From: Flavobacterium sp. 270
Lineage (GTDB): Bacteria > Bacteroidota > Bacteroidia > Flavobacteriales > Flavobacteriaceae
DNA length: 64,000 nucleotides
Assembly (NCBI RefSeq): GCF_004368785.1
Contig: NZ_SODM01000001.1
Location: forward strand, 868,001 to 932,000
Reading direction: 5' to 3'
Shown piece by piece: positions 9,593 through 18,336 of the stretch (the stretch's first letter is position 1; each line of letters begins with the position of its first letter). The notes below the pieces were generated by a model that saw only the letters and a list, made by a program, of their open reading frames with translations, did not search any database and had not been told where the DNA came from. The translations under genes and the position numbers were made by a program.

Positions 9593-11748
9593 TAAAAAAC
9601 AAATTCATCTGCGTTTTTCATAAAAGTGCGCTTTTTATCGGTGATCTCAGAGAATTCCCTTAAAGCAGAGCCCACAAATATCTGCAGTTCATTTTCAAAT
9701 CTGTCATTCACATTTTTAAAAATTTCCGCTAGCCCTTTAAGATGCTGGGGCACCATTTCTTCGCTTCCGGGCGAGTCAAATATCAGAAAGCGCGGATGTC
9801 TTCCCAGACTGTGTTCAATATCGAGCTGGATCAGACTGAGATAAAAAGCCAGTTTTGCCCTGAGTTTTTCCCCTTCGCTCAAGTCATTAAAGCCGATCTG
9901 CACTTCATTCTGGGTGTATATCAATTCATATTTTTCATTAATGCTGACCTGTGTAATGCTTTTCAAACCAAAGGCATTCACTTCTTTGAGTATGAGTGTC
10001 TCCAGTTTTTCTAAAATATCCTGATTTAACCTGCTTCTTTTTTTCTCCAGCGAAGAGAGTGCAAACTCCAAAACAGCTCTTTTTAGATTCAGGCTTTCAA
10101 ACTCTTCCGAAACTGGGCTACTTTCCGCGCGCTTTATTTCTTCGAGCTGGAAATCCAGCACGGCCTGTTCCTTTATGAGCTGTTCCTTCTTTTCGAGCTG
10201 CTCTTTGTGCTTTTCACGTTCTATGCCTATCTGGGCAATATGTTCTTCTATTTCACTCATTCTTTTATTGTCTGCTTCGGCAGTTGGAAGCGAAGAAATC
10301 TTTTCATTGTAATTTTCCGCATTCTTTTTTGCCTCGCCGATAAGTACTTTTTTCTCATCGAGACTTTTAATTATTTTTTCCAGACGCTGCTGATGCGTTG
10401 TAATTTCCTCCTGGATCTGAGCTGATTTCTGGTCGATTTCATCCTTCTCTATCTTCTGATCCTTTGGTTCTTCCCCGCACAGGCTGCAGACATGATGCTC
10501 TTTCTCCTTTTCCTTTTTAGTCTCGCTGACTGTGATTTCACAGTGCGGACAAGACTTAATATCCAGATTGGTAAAGAAGCTCTGGGACTGGCTGTAAAGC
10601 TCCATGTTCAGGACCTGCCTTTGAAGCCTTACAATTTCCGCTTCCACTTTCTTCCGGTCGCTCTTCAGGTTATCAGATTCATCTTCAATACGGTTTTGCC
10701 TTGATTTTTCCCCTTGATAGGACTCGGTAAGTTCTCTATGCTCTTTTCTGACTCTGGCAACCCTTTGCTGAACTTCGGCATATTCCTCCAATAAAGGGCG
10801 CTCCTGAAAAATAATTGCTACATTATCGGTACCTGTCTCCAGTTCCGCCGTTACTTCGTTATATTTTTTCTCAAGTCCCGCTTTCAAAGATTTGGCCGTA
10901 TCGGCCTTTGTTCCGCTGACAAGCTTTAGTTGGCCAAGACTCACATTCACGAGGTCCTGCTGCACTTTTAGCATATTTATAGGATAAGTTAGCGGCAGTC
11001 CCAGAACCATTTCGAAGATTTTTTTTCCCTGCAGTCCAATGCCTTCCTGTTCGAAGAATAAATGCTTGTAATTACTGGATTCCAAATAAATTGATTTAAA
11101 ATAGGTCGCCCAACTCAGACTTGAAGTATTTAGGTCAACTGAATCCTTTGCGCTGTTTTTCTGGGTAAATTTCAAGACATAATATGAAAACTGCTCAAAA
11201 AAGAAACTCTGGAGTTTCTCTTCAAGTTCCAATGCGCTTCTAAAAGAAAACTCAACCTGTTTCTCCAGCGTATCGAGCTTAAATCCGCTTTTATAACTTT
11301 TGTACTGGTCAATACTAAATCGGTAAAGGCTCCCCCTGTCGCGCCCGGTGCGATCAATATGGCAGGTATAAGTCACTTTACCTACGGTAAACTCCAGCAG
11401 AATTTCCTCTATCCAGGGCTTTATGTCTTTTTTGATGCTATCCTTTCCGGTAAGGGCAAATTTTATGATTTTGAATACGGTTGATTTCCCTTTCTGGTTA
11501 TCGGCAATCCAGATATTAATTCCGCTGTGGAAAGGCTGGTCAAAATTTAACACAGCTCCGGAATTCCTTATCCCTGAAAAGACAAGCCTGTTCAGACGGA
11601 GCGCTTTACCCACAGAGGCTGGACTGTCTTTGTTGTAGCTTTCTTCCAGAAAAAGTATATCTTCTATTTCCTGAACAGATAATTTATCCTCGAATTGTTT
11701 GTGAACAAAAGCAACAAAGTCCCTGTAATTAATATCTGTACTGCTCAT
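9592..11748 (-). CDS. Rad50/SMC-like ATPase with zinc-hook cysteines
   Basis: This 718-residue protein has Walker A ADNQKGKST (about residues 82-90), a long coiled-coil middle rich in Glu and Lys, and a hook with C400PHC403 and C421SLC424. It then has an ABC signature LSEGEK (about 623) and a Walker B-like FLIFDSPG (about 654-661). This is the Rad50/SMC architecture in a shorter form. Two CxxC pairs in one chain suggest a complete zinc knuckle within each subunit. The gene is the middle member of an operon: it overlaps the small upstream gene by 4 bp (ATGA) and the downstream nuclease gene by 1 bp. It resembles LmuB-type ATPases of Lamassu/ABC-three-component defence, which sense foreign DNA ends or replication structures. 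The match is by architecture only. Confidence 0.8.
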   Translation of the reverse strand: MSSTDINYRDFVAFVHKQFEDKLSVQEIEDILFLEESYNKDSPASVGKALRLNRLVFSGIRNSGAVLNFDQPFHSGINIWIADNQKGKSTVFKIIKFALTGKDSIKKDIKPWIEEILLEFTVGKVTYTCHIDRTGRDRGSLYRFSIDQYKSYKSGFKLDTLEKQVEFSFRSALELEEKLQSFFFEQFSYYVLKFTQKNSAKDSVDLNTSSLSWATYFKSIYLESSNYKHLFFEQEGIGLQGKKIFEMVLGLPLTYPINMLKVQQDLVNVSLGQLKLVSGTKADTAKSLKAGLEKKYNEVTAELETGTDNVAIIFQERPLLEEYAEVQQRVARVRKEHRELTESYQGEKSRQNRIEDESDNLKSDRKKVEAEIVRLQRQVLNMELYSQSQSFFTNLDIKSCPHCEITVSETKKEKEKEHHVCSLCGEEPKDQKIEKDEIDQKSAQIQEEITTHQQRLEKIIKSLDEKKVLIGEAKKNAENYNEKISSLPTAEADNKRMSEIEEHIAQIGIEREKHKEQLEKKEQLIKEQAVLDFQLEEIKRAESSPVSEEFESLNLKRAVLEFALSSLEKKRSRLNQDILEKLETLILKEVNAFGLKSITQVSINEKYELIYTQNEVQIGFNDLSEGEKLRAKLAFYLSLIQLDIEHSLGRHPRFLIFDSPGSEEMVPQHLKGLAEIFKNVNDRFENELQIFVGSALREFSEITDKKRTFMKNADEFVF

Positions 11749-12395
11749 AATAACTGTTTATTAAATCTCTGCTCATAGGCGTTCCTTACTTTTGCATTTA
11801 TATTCTGAATATGGCTCTTATAGGAGATATTGCTGTACTCTGCGTAATTATATTGTCTGGTTTTGAGCTGGGAGCCCGTAAAGTGTCCGAAATATTTTTT
11901 AATGAGTTCACAGCGCTGGAAATACCACTGCACTGCAGGAATTGTCTTCAGATGGCTTTCGATCCTTTCGGCACAGTAACGGGTAACGTAATAATTTTTA
12001 TCATATGTTTTTCCATCAGTTCTTCGTCTGCTTTCGTGTTTTAGAAAACCAATGCTGACATGAAAGGCTACCGCTTCATCAATGCTTTCATAAGCCCCAT
12101 GGAAAAATTTCTCCATTTCTTCCACCCTTAGCTGGGGTTCATTATTTAAATAAATGTCTTCAATAACAGAACTTACTTCCTCTGTGGAAATAACATTATC
12201 GGCATCCATCAGATCCATGAGTTCCATTGAAAGAAAATCGGGATATCTGAGCAGAAAATCCAGCGCCTGAATTTTTATTTCAGTGCGGAACAGTCCAAAA
12301 TAAGGGGAACCGGCATCCTGGCTGCGCTCGCAGAAAACATACAGAATTATTATGATGCGCAGCCTGTCTCTGTATTTTCTGAGAAAATCCTCCAT
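11745..12395 (-). CDS. Small helical protein, first gene of the three-gene ATPase operon (possible middle component)
   Basis: I do not recognise this 216-residue protein by sequence. It looks mostly alpha-helical, with a short tract AVAFHVSIGFLKHESRRR followed by KNYYVTRYCAERI that could form a winged helix. Its stop codon overlaps the start of the SMC-like ATPase (ATGA). Position and size fit the small helper (LmuC or 'middle component') seen in Lamassu/ABC-three-component systems, which bridges ATPase and effector. That role is inferred from gene order alone. The gap upstream to the radC-like pseudogene is 195 bp and AT-rich; it probably contains the pseudogene's terminator. The operon promoter would lie just above 12395. 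Confidence 0.6.
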   Translation of the reverse strand: MEDFLRKYRDRLRIIIILYVFCERSQDAGSPYFGLFRTEIKIQALDFLLRYPDFLSMELMDLMDADNVISTEEVSSVIEDIYLNNEPQLRVEEMEKFFHGAYESIDEAVAFHVSIGFLKHESRRRTDGKTYDKNYYVTRYCAERIESHLKTIPAVQWYFQRCELIKKYFGHFTGSQLKTRQYNYAEYSNISYKSHIQNINAKVRNAYEQRFNKQLL

Positions 12396-12583
12396 AAGAT
12401 AAACAAATTACAAATAGTGTTCTTAAATAAATTAAGATTTTTCGCTAATATATAAATTATTAGCTATGTATTTAAAAATTAAATGCGCAATAAATCACAG
12501 TAGATCGAATGCCGAGTTTTAAAAAAGCGCAATTGAAACAGGATGCTATTCCGACTTAGAGCGTGTAAAATCCATAATAAACT

Positions 12584-12605
12584 GAAGGCGCTACAAAGCG
12601 CCTTC
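12584..12605 (-). terminator. Hairpin at the 3' end of the radC-like pseudogene
   Basis: A perfect 8-bp stem (GAAGGCGC / GCGCCTTC) with a 6-base loop overlaps the last codons and stop of the radC-like reading frame. The T-run after it is weak, so it may be a poor terminator or an mRNA-end stabiliser. Confidence 0.45.
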
Positions 12606-13061
12606 ATCTACAAATGAATAATAGGTTTCAGGAGTAATGATAAGATGATCCAGCAGTGTAATATTGAGAATGCTGCCGGCCTCTTTGACTTTTCTGGTTA
12701 TCTGTTTATCAGCTTCAGAAGGTTTTATCTGTCCCGAAGGATGGTTATGAATCATAATCAGCGCAACAGCATTTGCTTTAAGTGCAGCTGCAAATATCAG
12801 CCTGAGGTCAACCACAGTACCGGAAATACCTCCAGAAGATACTTCTTAAATACCAAGCACTTTATTGGATTGATTTAAAAGCAAGATTTTAAATTGCTCG
12901 AAAAATTCTATTGTATCAGGATTCCAGGACTGAACTGCCAGCTGGTAAGCCGTTTTGGAAGAATTGATAAAAGGTCTTTCGGATGCTTTTACTTTTGTTT
13001 TGTAGACCAATTGGATTTCTGCTACCTGATTCCAGTTCTGAAGTGTTTTTGAAGTTTCCAT
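12591..13061 (-). pseudogene. RadC-like JAB/MPN-domain protein interrupted by an in-frame stop
   Basis: Two halves read in one frame over 157 codons, separated by a single TAA at 12846-12848. The first half ends KVLGI; after the stop the frame continues EVSSGGISGTVVDLRL and then has the JAB metalloprotease-like signature MIHNHPSG with a downstream Asp (PSEAD). Intact relatives have an amino acid, usually aromatic, at the stop position. RadC/JAB proteins of this size are common in Bacteroidetes ICEs near pcfJ and ssb; their exact role is unclear. One base change (TAT or TAC to TAA) explains the break. It could be a real nonsense mutation or a sequencing error. Confidence 0.85.
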
Positions 13062-13271
13062 GATTTCTTAAGTTTAAAGATTAATAATGGAACCTGAATC
13101 GGGAATGAGAAAGCGAGCGAAAAAAGCAACGCAATAAAGCAGGTTTTTTCACCTGCGTTTATGGGGGAATTTTTTTCTGCGAACCGCCTTTCCTTCCCGA
13201 AATTTGTTTCGAAATTAAGCCTGAACCCTGAAACAATATCCCCTTCAAGTGTCTGCGCCGCGGAATTTTAT

Positions 13272-13301
13272 CAAAAAAAAGGCCGAAATCTAATTTTCGG
13301 C
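13272..13301 (-). terminator. Rho-independent terminator of the ssb-pcfK-pcfJ operon
   Basis: On the minus strand a GC-containing stem (GCCGAAA / TTTCGGC) is followed by a run of eight T. The pcfJ stop codon (TAG, 13290-13292) lies in the loop, so the terminator overlaps the gene end. Confidence 0.75.
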
Positions 13302-14606
13302 TCTTTCTTCTTTTTTGTTTTTCATGCGCTTCTTTATCTGGTAGAGATTCTGATTGAGAAGCTTCAATATCTGCTTATGATGCAGGGAAATCTTGTTCTT
13401 GTCTCCACTGCACTGCAGGACTTCAAGCGAGGGAAGCGCCACCTCTATGGTCTCCACGGGTTTGTTTTCAAATTTAGCCGACAGGATGAGGGAGTTTCTC
13501 TTTTTGTAGTATTCATTGGTAAATACGCAGTGGCGGAGTATATCGCCCTGTTCGAGAAAATCATTCACGCTTTCAATAACGCAGATGGAAAGATTCTCTT
13601 TTGTGAACTCAAGCCCGAAAAACTGTTTTTTCTGTTCTTCATAGCTAATCTGCGCTTGCTGTATTTGGGCTCTTAGTTCCTGTATATGGAGACGTCTTTG
13701 GATTATGCGTTTTCTCTCCACAAGCCTGTCATGCACTTCTTCCAAATTCTTAGGACATACCAAATCAGGATTATTCAAATCCTTTTTGAACCATTTAAGC
13801 AAGGAGATGTAATCTTCCCAAAGTCCAAAGTCCTTTACCTTGTAATTGTTCTTGGCGCAGGTTTTGACTGCCTGCCAGTTCTCCCTGATGTGCTGTGAGT
13901 GTGAGATCAGATAATGAAAAAGAAAATCGGTCTGCCCTCTCTTTAAGAGCGTCTCTGCGTGGGAATCTTTCAAAAGAGCGGTAAAAAGAACCTGCGGAGC
14001 GATGCCGTAGAAACTGCCTTTGAAGCCGTTTCTTTTCAGCACGGAAATCGCTTTTGAAGACGGATAGACTTTATAGGGATTGATGTGGAATTTGGGAGAA
14101 TCCTCAAAACTCTTCGGCCGGATTTCAAGAGAAGTATAATATTTCCAAGCATCATAGGCATTTGAGAAAACGTTGGTGCCGATCGAGAGCGTTCTCACCT
14201 CCCCTTTTTCATTAATCCAATGTTGCATCACTTCCTTATGAAAATAAGTCGGCATGCAGTTCTTTTTCATGTCCTTGTGCGAACATATGATGCGCACCAC
14301 CTGAAATCCCCCGCACACATCCAAGACAGCGAAATACTCTATTTTCTTGAAATACACCTGATTAAACTGTTGCATTTTCAACTTGCCTCTGCATTCCGTA
14401 CAGTTGATATACTTTTGACAGGATGCTTTCTGTGCATCAGGCTTCCAGGAGTGGGCGCAGTCAAGGCAGTGGAATTTTCCCCTTGAAATCACGCCCCATT
14501 TGATGAAAATGTTTTTTTCTGCCCAAACCTGGATCTTTTGCGATACAGGCGAAAGGGTCTCACTAAGGGACACAATCTGTTTTTCTATGATGGTTTTAGG
14601 TATCAT
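13290..14606 (-). CDS. pcfJ: PcfJ-like protein
   Basis: This 438-residue protein matches PcfJ-domain proteins, first described on conjugative plasmid pCF10 and common in Bacteroidetes ICEs. Seen: zinc-ribbon-like cysteines near residues 47-76 (CLDC, CQKYINCTEC), a middle helical part, and a C-terminal conserved block with INVIESVNDF-like and LRHCVFTNEYY segments. The function is unknown; a role in conjugation or element maintenance is assumed from its constant neighbours. It overlaps pcfK by 4 bp, so both are made from one transcript. A strong terminator covers its end. Confidence 0.82.
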   Translation of the reverse strand: MIPKTIIEKQIVSLSETLSPVSQKIQVWAEKNIFIKWGVISRGKFHCLDCAHSWKPDAQKASCQKYINCTECRGKLKMQQFNQVYFKKIEYFAVLDVCGGFQVVRIICSHKDMKKNCMPTYFHKEVMQHWINEKGEVRTLSIGTNVFSNAYDAWKYYTSLEIRPKSFEDSPKFHINPYKVYPSSKAISVLKRNGFKGSFYGIAPQVLFTALLKDSHAETLLKRGQTDFLFHYLISHSQHIRENWQAVKTCAKNNYKVKDFGLWEDYISLLKWFKKDLNNPDLVCPKNLEEVHDRLVERKRIIQRRLHIQELRAQIQQAQISYEEQKKQFFGLEFTKENLSICVIESVNDFLEQGDILRHCVFTNEYYKKRNSLILSAKFENKPVETIEVALPSLEVLQCSGDKNKISLHHKQILKLLNQNLYQIKKRMKNKKEERAEN

Positions 14607-14983
14607 AGGTCAAAGAGTGTTAAGGTTTTTGATTCGGCTTTGGGAGTAATGACTGCCGTTTTTGCAACAACTGTATTCTGCGGAAGTTCGGGCATACTGG
14701 TAAACAAATCAACCTTTGCAGGCGGACTAGCCACTACCCTGCAATTAATGGGCTGAGGCTCTCCGATGCTGTCATCGGTGTAGTATTTGACCGCCATGTC
14801 AAATATTTCCTGATTGTCAAAGGCGCACAGTCCTGTTTTTTTGACCTCGCCAAAAATGTAATTGCAACAGCCCTCCAAGTTTTTGGATTCCTTGGCGAAG
14901 TCATTTGCAAAGACAATATCGGCAAGGGCGGTCTGATTGAGATAGTTTTCTATAGCGGTCTTAAAATTTTCTGAAGCTTTCAT
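14603..14983 (-). CDS. pcfK: PcfK-like protein
   Basis: The 126-residue product (MKASENFKTAIENYLNQTA...) matches the short PcfK-like family. It has a conserved N-terminal helical region with FAKESKNLEGCCNYI and a variable Pro/Thr-rich tail. Its stop overlaps the pcfJ start by 4 bp. PcfK and PcfJ occur as a pair on mobile elements; their biochemical roles are not known. The upstream neighbour is a 119-residue unknown gene, 29 bp away. Confidence 0.8.
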   Translation of the reverse strand: MKASENFKTAIENYLNQTALADIVFANDFAKESKNLEGCCNYIFGEVKKTGLCAFDNQEIFDMAVKYYTDDSIGEPQPINCRVVASPPAKVDLFTSMPELPQNTVVAKTAVITPKAESKTLTLFDL

Positions 14984-15012
14984 AAGGCATGATTTAAGAT
15001 GAAATAAAAAGA

Positions 15013-15372
15013 TTATTCGAAAGAGGTTCTGTAGATGTCATAACAGTACTCTTCAAAACAAAGCCAGCACATAAAGGTGTAATGAGGCAGACCGTAGCGG
15101 TCTTTAACCGCTTCCCCAATGGAATCTTCCATTTCTTTTCTGATGTCTTCCAAATCGTCAAGGTGTTCGATATAGAACTTTTTACAGTCGGCATGATAGA
15201 TAAACTCTGTGACCATACCGCTGATGCATCCGCTGCTCTGCATATCTTCAAGGAATGCTTTGAGCTGTTCTTTTTTTGTTCCGTCATAAGACTGCATTTC
15301 GAAAAGGACTATCTTTTGGAATGCATCGTGAACTTCATACTCGGCGTATATTGATTTTTTCAAGGCTTTCAT
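15013..15372 (-). CDS. Unknown protein between ssb and pcfK
   Basis: I do not recognise this 119-residue acidic protein. It looks helical, with several Cys and aromatic residues near its C-terminus (FMCWLCFEEYCYDIY). It has no signal peptide or membrane segment. It is 35 bp downstream of ssb and 29 bp upstream of pcfK on the same strand, so it is likely part of the ICE housekeeping operon. Confidence 0.7.
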   Translation of the reverse strand: MKALKKSIYAEYEVHDAFQKIVLFEMQSYDGTKKEQLKAFLEDMQSSGCISGMVTEFIYHADCKKFYIEHLDDLEDIRKEMEDSIGEAVKDRYGLPHYTFMCWLCFEEYCYDIYRTSFE

Positions 15373-15407
15373 AACTCATTTTTTTAAGCTTGTACAATTG
15401 ATTCGGA

Positions 15408-15797
15408 TTAAAAAGGCAGGTCGTCAGGCTGTTCCTTTTTGCTGTTTTTGGCGGGAACGGCATTAGCCTGCACAGGCTGAGCATCGGAGACAAACACCAA
15501 TATTTTGATGTTGCTTGTGTGAAAAGAGAGGCTTGCTACAGCCTTGCCCTCAGAATTAATATAGGCGTTCACTCCTATCCTGCCGTATAGTTCCACCATT
15601 GCGCCTTTTTTGAGCCATTGCGCAACACCCGCACTGAGCCAGTATGAACAGTCGATATAGGTGACTATTTTTGTTGTTTCCGTACTTCCTTTGGCTTTGT
15701 ACGTATCGTTAACTGCTATAGAGAAGTTTACCACCTCCCTGTCTTTTGCTGTTTTGGCAACTACTGCATCCCTTGTCAAACGTCCTGTGATTTCCAT
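15408..15797 (-). CDS. ssb: Single-stranded DNA-binding protein
   Basis: The 129-residue product has an N-terminal OB fold (MEITGRLTRDAVV, VVNFSIAVND, WLKKGAMVELYGRIGVNAY) and ends in the acidic tip PDDLPF, which binds partner proteins in SSBs. It is shorter than a chromosomal SSB and sits in the ICE operon, so it likely protects single-stranded DNA during conjugative transfer or replication. It is first in the ssb-unknown-pcfK-pcfJ series, and the promoter should lie in the gap above 15797. Confidence 0.85.
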   Translation of the reverse strand: MEITGRLTRDAVVAKTAKDREVVNFSIAVNDTYKAKGSTETTKIVTYIDCSYWLSAGVAQWLKKGAMVELYGRIGVNAYINSEGKAVASLSFHTSNIKILVFVSDAQPVQANAVPAKNSKKEQPDDLPF

Positions 15798-16158
15798 GAT
15801 TTCTAAATTTTAAATGATTACTTATTTTTAAAATTCTTTTCCCCTGCCTTTCCCACAAAATGTTTTCAAAAGAAAAAACGGAAAAAAAGAAAGCAGGAAT
15901 AAAGCGGGCATCAAGGAAACAGAGGGCTATAAGTCCCGAAGGGCGGCACCGCCGTTATGCGCCTGCAGGATCCGGTGCACGCTAACTTGGCTGCCTTTTT
16001 ATCCGTTTCTAATGAAAACAGCACTTATAAATAACTAAAAAAACAGCTTCATGAAAACCATAACAATTAACCCGCTGATTATGACATCGACAATTAACAG
16101 TTAAATTCATATCAAAATATTGGTTATTTTAGCCACTCAATTACATTAAAATAAAGGC
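15798..16158. other. Divergent intergenic region upstream of ssb
   Basis: This 361-bp gap separates ssb (minus) from the channel module (plus) and should hold both promoters. It contains a purine-rich tract and a GC-richer patch near 15940-15990 with short inverted repeats such as GGCGG...CCGCC. No ORF or clear promoter consensus could be fixed. Confidence 0.45.
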
Positions 16159-16770
16159 ATGGATGAATTTAAAACGAATCTCATAGAAAGCTCTACTGAT
16201 ATTTTAGAGTACGGCATTGATTTTTTTACCGAGAATGAAATCATTAAAGATTTCCCTATTATTGGGACTGCAGTAAAGATCGGATTTACTGTAAAATCAA
16301 TCAGTGATAGAATATTTTTAAAAAAAATCGAACGCTTTCTATTTGAATATTCAAAACTGACTTCTTTGGAAAAAAGCGTTATGCATAAAAAAATACAGCT
16401 GAGCGATTCTGAAAAGAAGAAGACTGGAGAAGCTGTAATACTTTTATTGGACAGATTCAGTGATTTGAACAAGCCATACTTTTTAGCCCAATGTTTTTCA
16501 TCCTATATAGAAGGCCAGCTACCTTTTGAGGATTTCATACGACTAGGAAGTGCAATTGATGCAAGCCATTCTGCTGATCTGCAAGATTTTTTAAAAGAGC
16601 CTGATAACCAAAAAGTTTTGGACAGGCTATTAAGAAGCGGATTATCTGAGATTTCCAGAAATGCTTCCTCCATAACTCAAAGCGGATCTTCACCAATTTT
16701 ACTCTCTCTTGTAAAAACGAGTCTCGGCAAGACCTTCATTAATGTTTTCAGCAATACCCACCACTCTTAA
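16159..16770 (+). CDS. Unknown helical protein, first gene of a two-gene channel module
   Basis: The family is not recognised. This 203-residue protein has a moderately hydrophobic segment FPIIGTAVKIGFTVKSI (about residues 32-48) that could be one membrane-associated helix; the rest looks helical and soluble. It starts 9 bp upstream of a potassium-channel-like gene with the same direction, so they are probably co-transcribed. The pair sits among defence genes in ICE cargo. I suspect a regulator or immunity partner for the channel protein, but nothing in the sequence proves this. Confidence 0.65.
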   Translation: MDEFKTNLIESSTDILEYGIDFFTENEIIKDFPIIGTAVKIGFTVKSISDRIFLKKIERFLFEYSKLTSLEKSVMHKKIQLSDSEKKKTGEAVILLLDRFSDLNKPYFLAQCFSSYIEGQLPFEDFIRLGSAIDASHSADLQDFLKEPDNQKVLDRLLRSGLSEISRNASSITQSGSSPILLSLVKTSLGKTFINVFSNTHHS

Positions 16771-16779
16771 ATTCGAAAT

Positions 16780-18189
16780 ATGACACCGAAAGAACTATGG
16801 AAATTAAGCATTGATGATTTTAATAAGTGGAGAAGAGAAAATGATCTGCTTAAACTTTTTAACTGTTTTCAGAAAACCCTTCCTCACTTTAACGATTGGC
16901 TGAATGAATTTAACTTTACAATTGATTTCATATTAAATACGGATAAGCCTGGGGGCTTCTTTTATTGGGATACTGAAACGATACTTGTAAAATCCAGCGA
17001 ACGGGGATTTGACCATTACTTCTTTGTTCCAATTGAAAACGAAGCACATGATAAAAGGCTACGTAAAAAGTCTGGCAGTGACACAGCAGTAGAATATAGG
17101 TTTATGCCTTATCTGCGATGGGCCAAAAATAAGCTTAAGTACGAAAAAATTATTGAAAGCAAATACAGCAGCCATGAGACCTTTAGATTTGTCTTAACAA
17201 ATGCTCCAGATTCTCCCGAGGCGTCACAGACATTTATCGCCCCCGGCATTCCTGTTCTAAAACTGGGCGGTACAAAAATTAAGGGATGGGGGCATACTTC
17301 ACATGTAAATTTAGATTTTGCTGATTTGGATTTTCTTCATGTAAAAGGCAATCATCATTTCAGCAACGAAACTGATATTTTCTTTTCAAGCTGCAGGAAT
17401 TTACTATTTGAAAACAGTACAGTGAATTTCACCAATTTCTATAGCTGCCATTTTGAAAAATTACAGATAAAAAATTCACGTTTTAGCGGCACAGCATTCT
17501 TTAAATGCGATCTGTTTGGGGCAGACATTGAAAATTCAACCCTGTTAAATTTCGTGATTGATGAATGTTACATGCATTCATTTTCATTCAATAGGGTTGA
17601 AACAGATAATCTCATATATATACCACCTAAAAGAAATTGGTATTCAGGAGGTTCATTGACCTATGAGAATATAATGCATAATTATAAAAGGCTTCGTGTC
17701 CTCTATCAGAATAATGGTCACAGAAAAGAAGCAGGTGAAGCTTATTTTAATGAGAGGCTATATGAATTGAAATACAATAAAAGCAGCATAGAACATAAAC
17801 GACCGATTAGGCTTCTATTTCAAATGGGATCCGACTATTCAAAGCCATTGATAATGGAGAATATAAATAAAGCTGGCTCCATAGCTTCTGACTTCTTTTC
17901 CTATATTATTTGGGGGTTCGGAGAGCGACCTTTCCGCACCTTGATTTCTTCTTTCATAATTTTAACATTTTACGCCATTTTTTATTTTTTTAGCGGAATA
18001 GCCACCATAAATCATGATTTGTATAATTCTATCTATCTTTCCATTATTATGTTCAGTACACTGGGTTTTGGTGACTTTGCACCATTTCAAGATGGCTATT
18101 ATAAAATTTTCATGGTTTCAGAGGCTTTATGCGGAGTTTTTATTTTTGGGCTATTTATTGCGGGCTATGCTAATAAATCGAAATATTAA
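16780..18189 (+). CDS. Pentapeptide-repeat-like protein with a C-terminal two-helix potassium-channel domain
   Basis: Residues 1 to about 150 are of unknown fold. A middle part has pentapeptide-like repeating pattern (ENSTVNF, IKNSRFSGTAF, KCDLFGADI, ENSTLLNF) that suggests a beta-helix. The last 100 residues have two membrane helices around a pore loop whose TLGFGDF sequence is a variant of the K+ selectivity filter T-x-G-Y/F-G-D. This is an Ion_trans_2-type pore. The soluble part likely senses something and gates the pore. Lying in ICE cargo between defence genes, and paired with the gene 9 bp upstream, it could depolarise the membrane as an abortive-infection effector; that is inference. 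It could instead be an ordinary channel. Confidence 0.75.
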   Translation: MTPKELWKLSIDDFNKWRRENDLLKLFNCFQKTLPHFNDWLNEFNFTIDFILNTDKPGGFFYWDTETILVKSSERGFDHYFFVPIENEAHDKRLRKKSGSDTAVEYRFMPYLRWAKNKLKYEKIIESKYSSHETFRFVLTNAPDSPEASQTFIAPGIPVLKLGGTKIKGWGHTSHVNLDFADLDFLHVKGNHHFSNETDIFFSSCRNLLFENSTVNFTNFYSCHFEKLQIKNSRFSGTAFFKCDLFGADIENSTLLNFVIDECYMHSFSFNRVETDNLIYIPPKRNWYSGGSLTYENIMHNYKRLRVLYQNNGHRKEAGEAYFNERLYELKYNKSSIEHKRPIRLLFQMGSDYSKPLIMENINKAGSIASDFFSYIIWGFGERPFRTLISSFIILTFYAIFYFFSGIATINHDLYNSIYLSIIMFSTLGFGDFAPFQDGYYKIFMVSEALCGVFIFGLFIAGYANKSKY

Positions 18190-18336
18190 CACTCTGTTTT
18201 TCTATATTTGCAAAATTAGCAAACCATCAATATTGACAGTTGGGATGCAATAATAATTCCGATTAATTAATTATTAATTTGAAGTAAAATAAAACTCACG
18301 CAATATTTAATATTTACCTTAAAAAATTTAACAGGG

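Noticed and set aside
7802..12395. Wadjet or Septu system
   Set aside because: Wadjet needs four Jet proteins including JetA and JetD types, and Septu needs an HNH nuclease; neither is present.
12591..13061. Two separate small genes
   Set aside because: Both halves are in one frame and join into one RadC-like protein across a single stop.
13161..13676. Plus-strand ORF of 171 codons
   Set aside because: It overlaps pcfJ, which has the recognisable protein signal and operon context on the minus strand.
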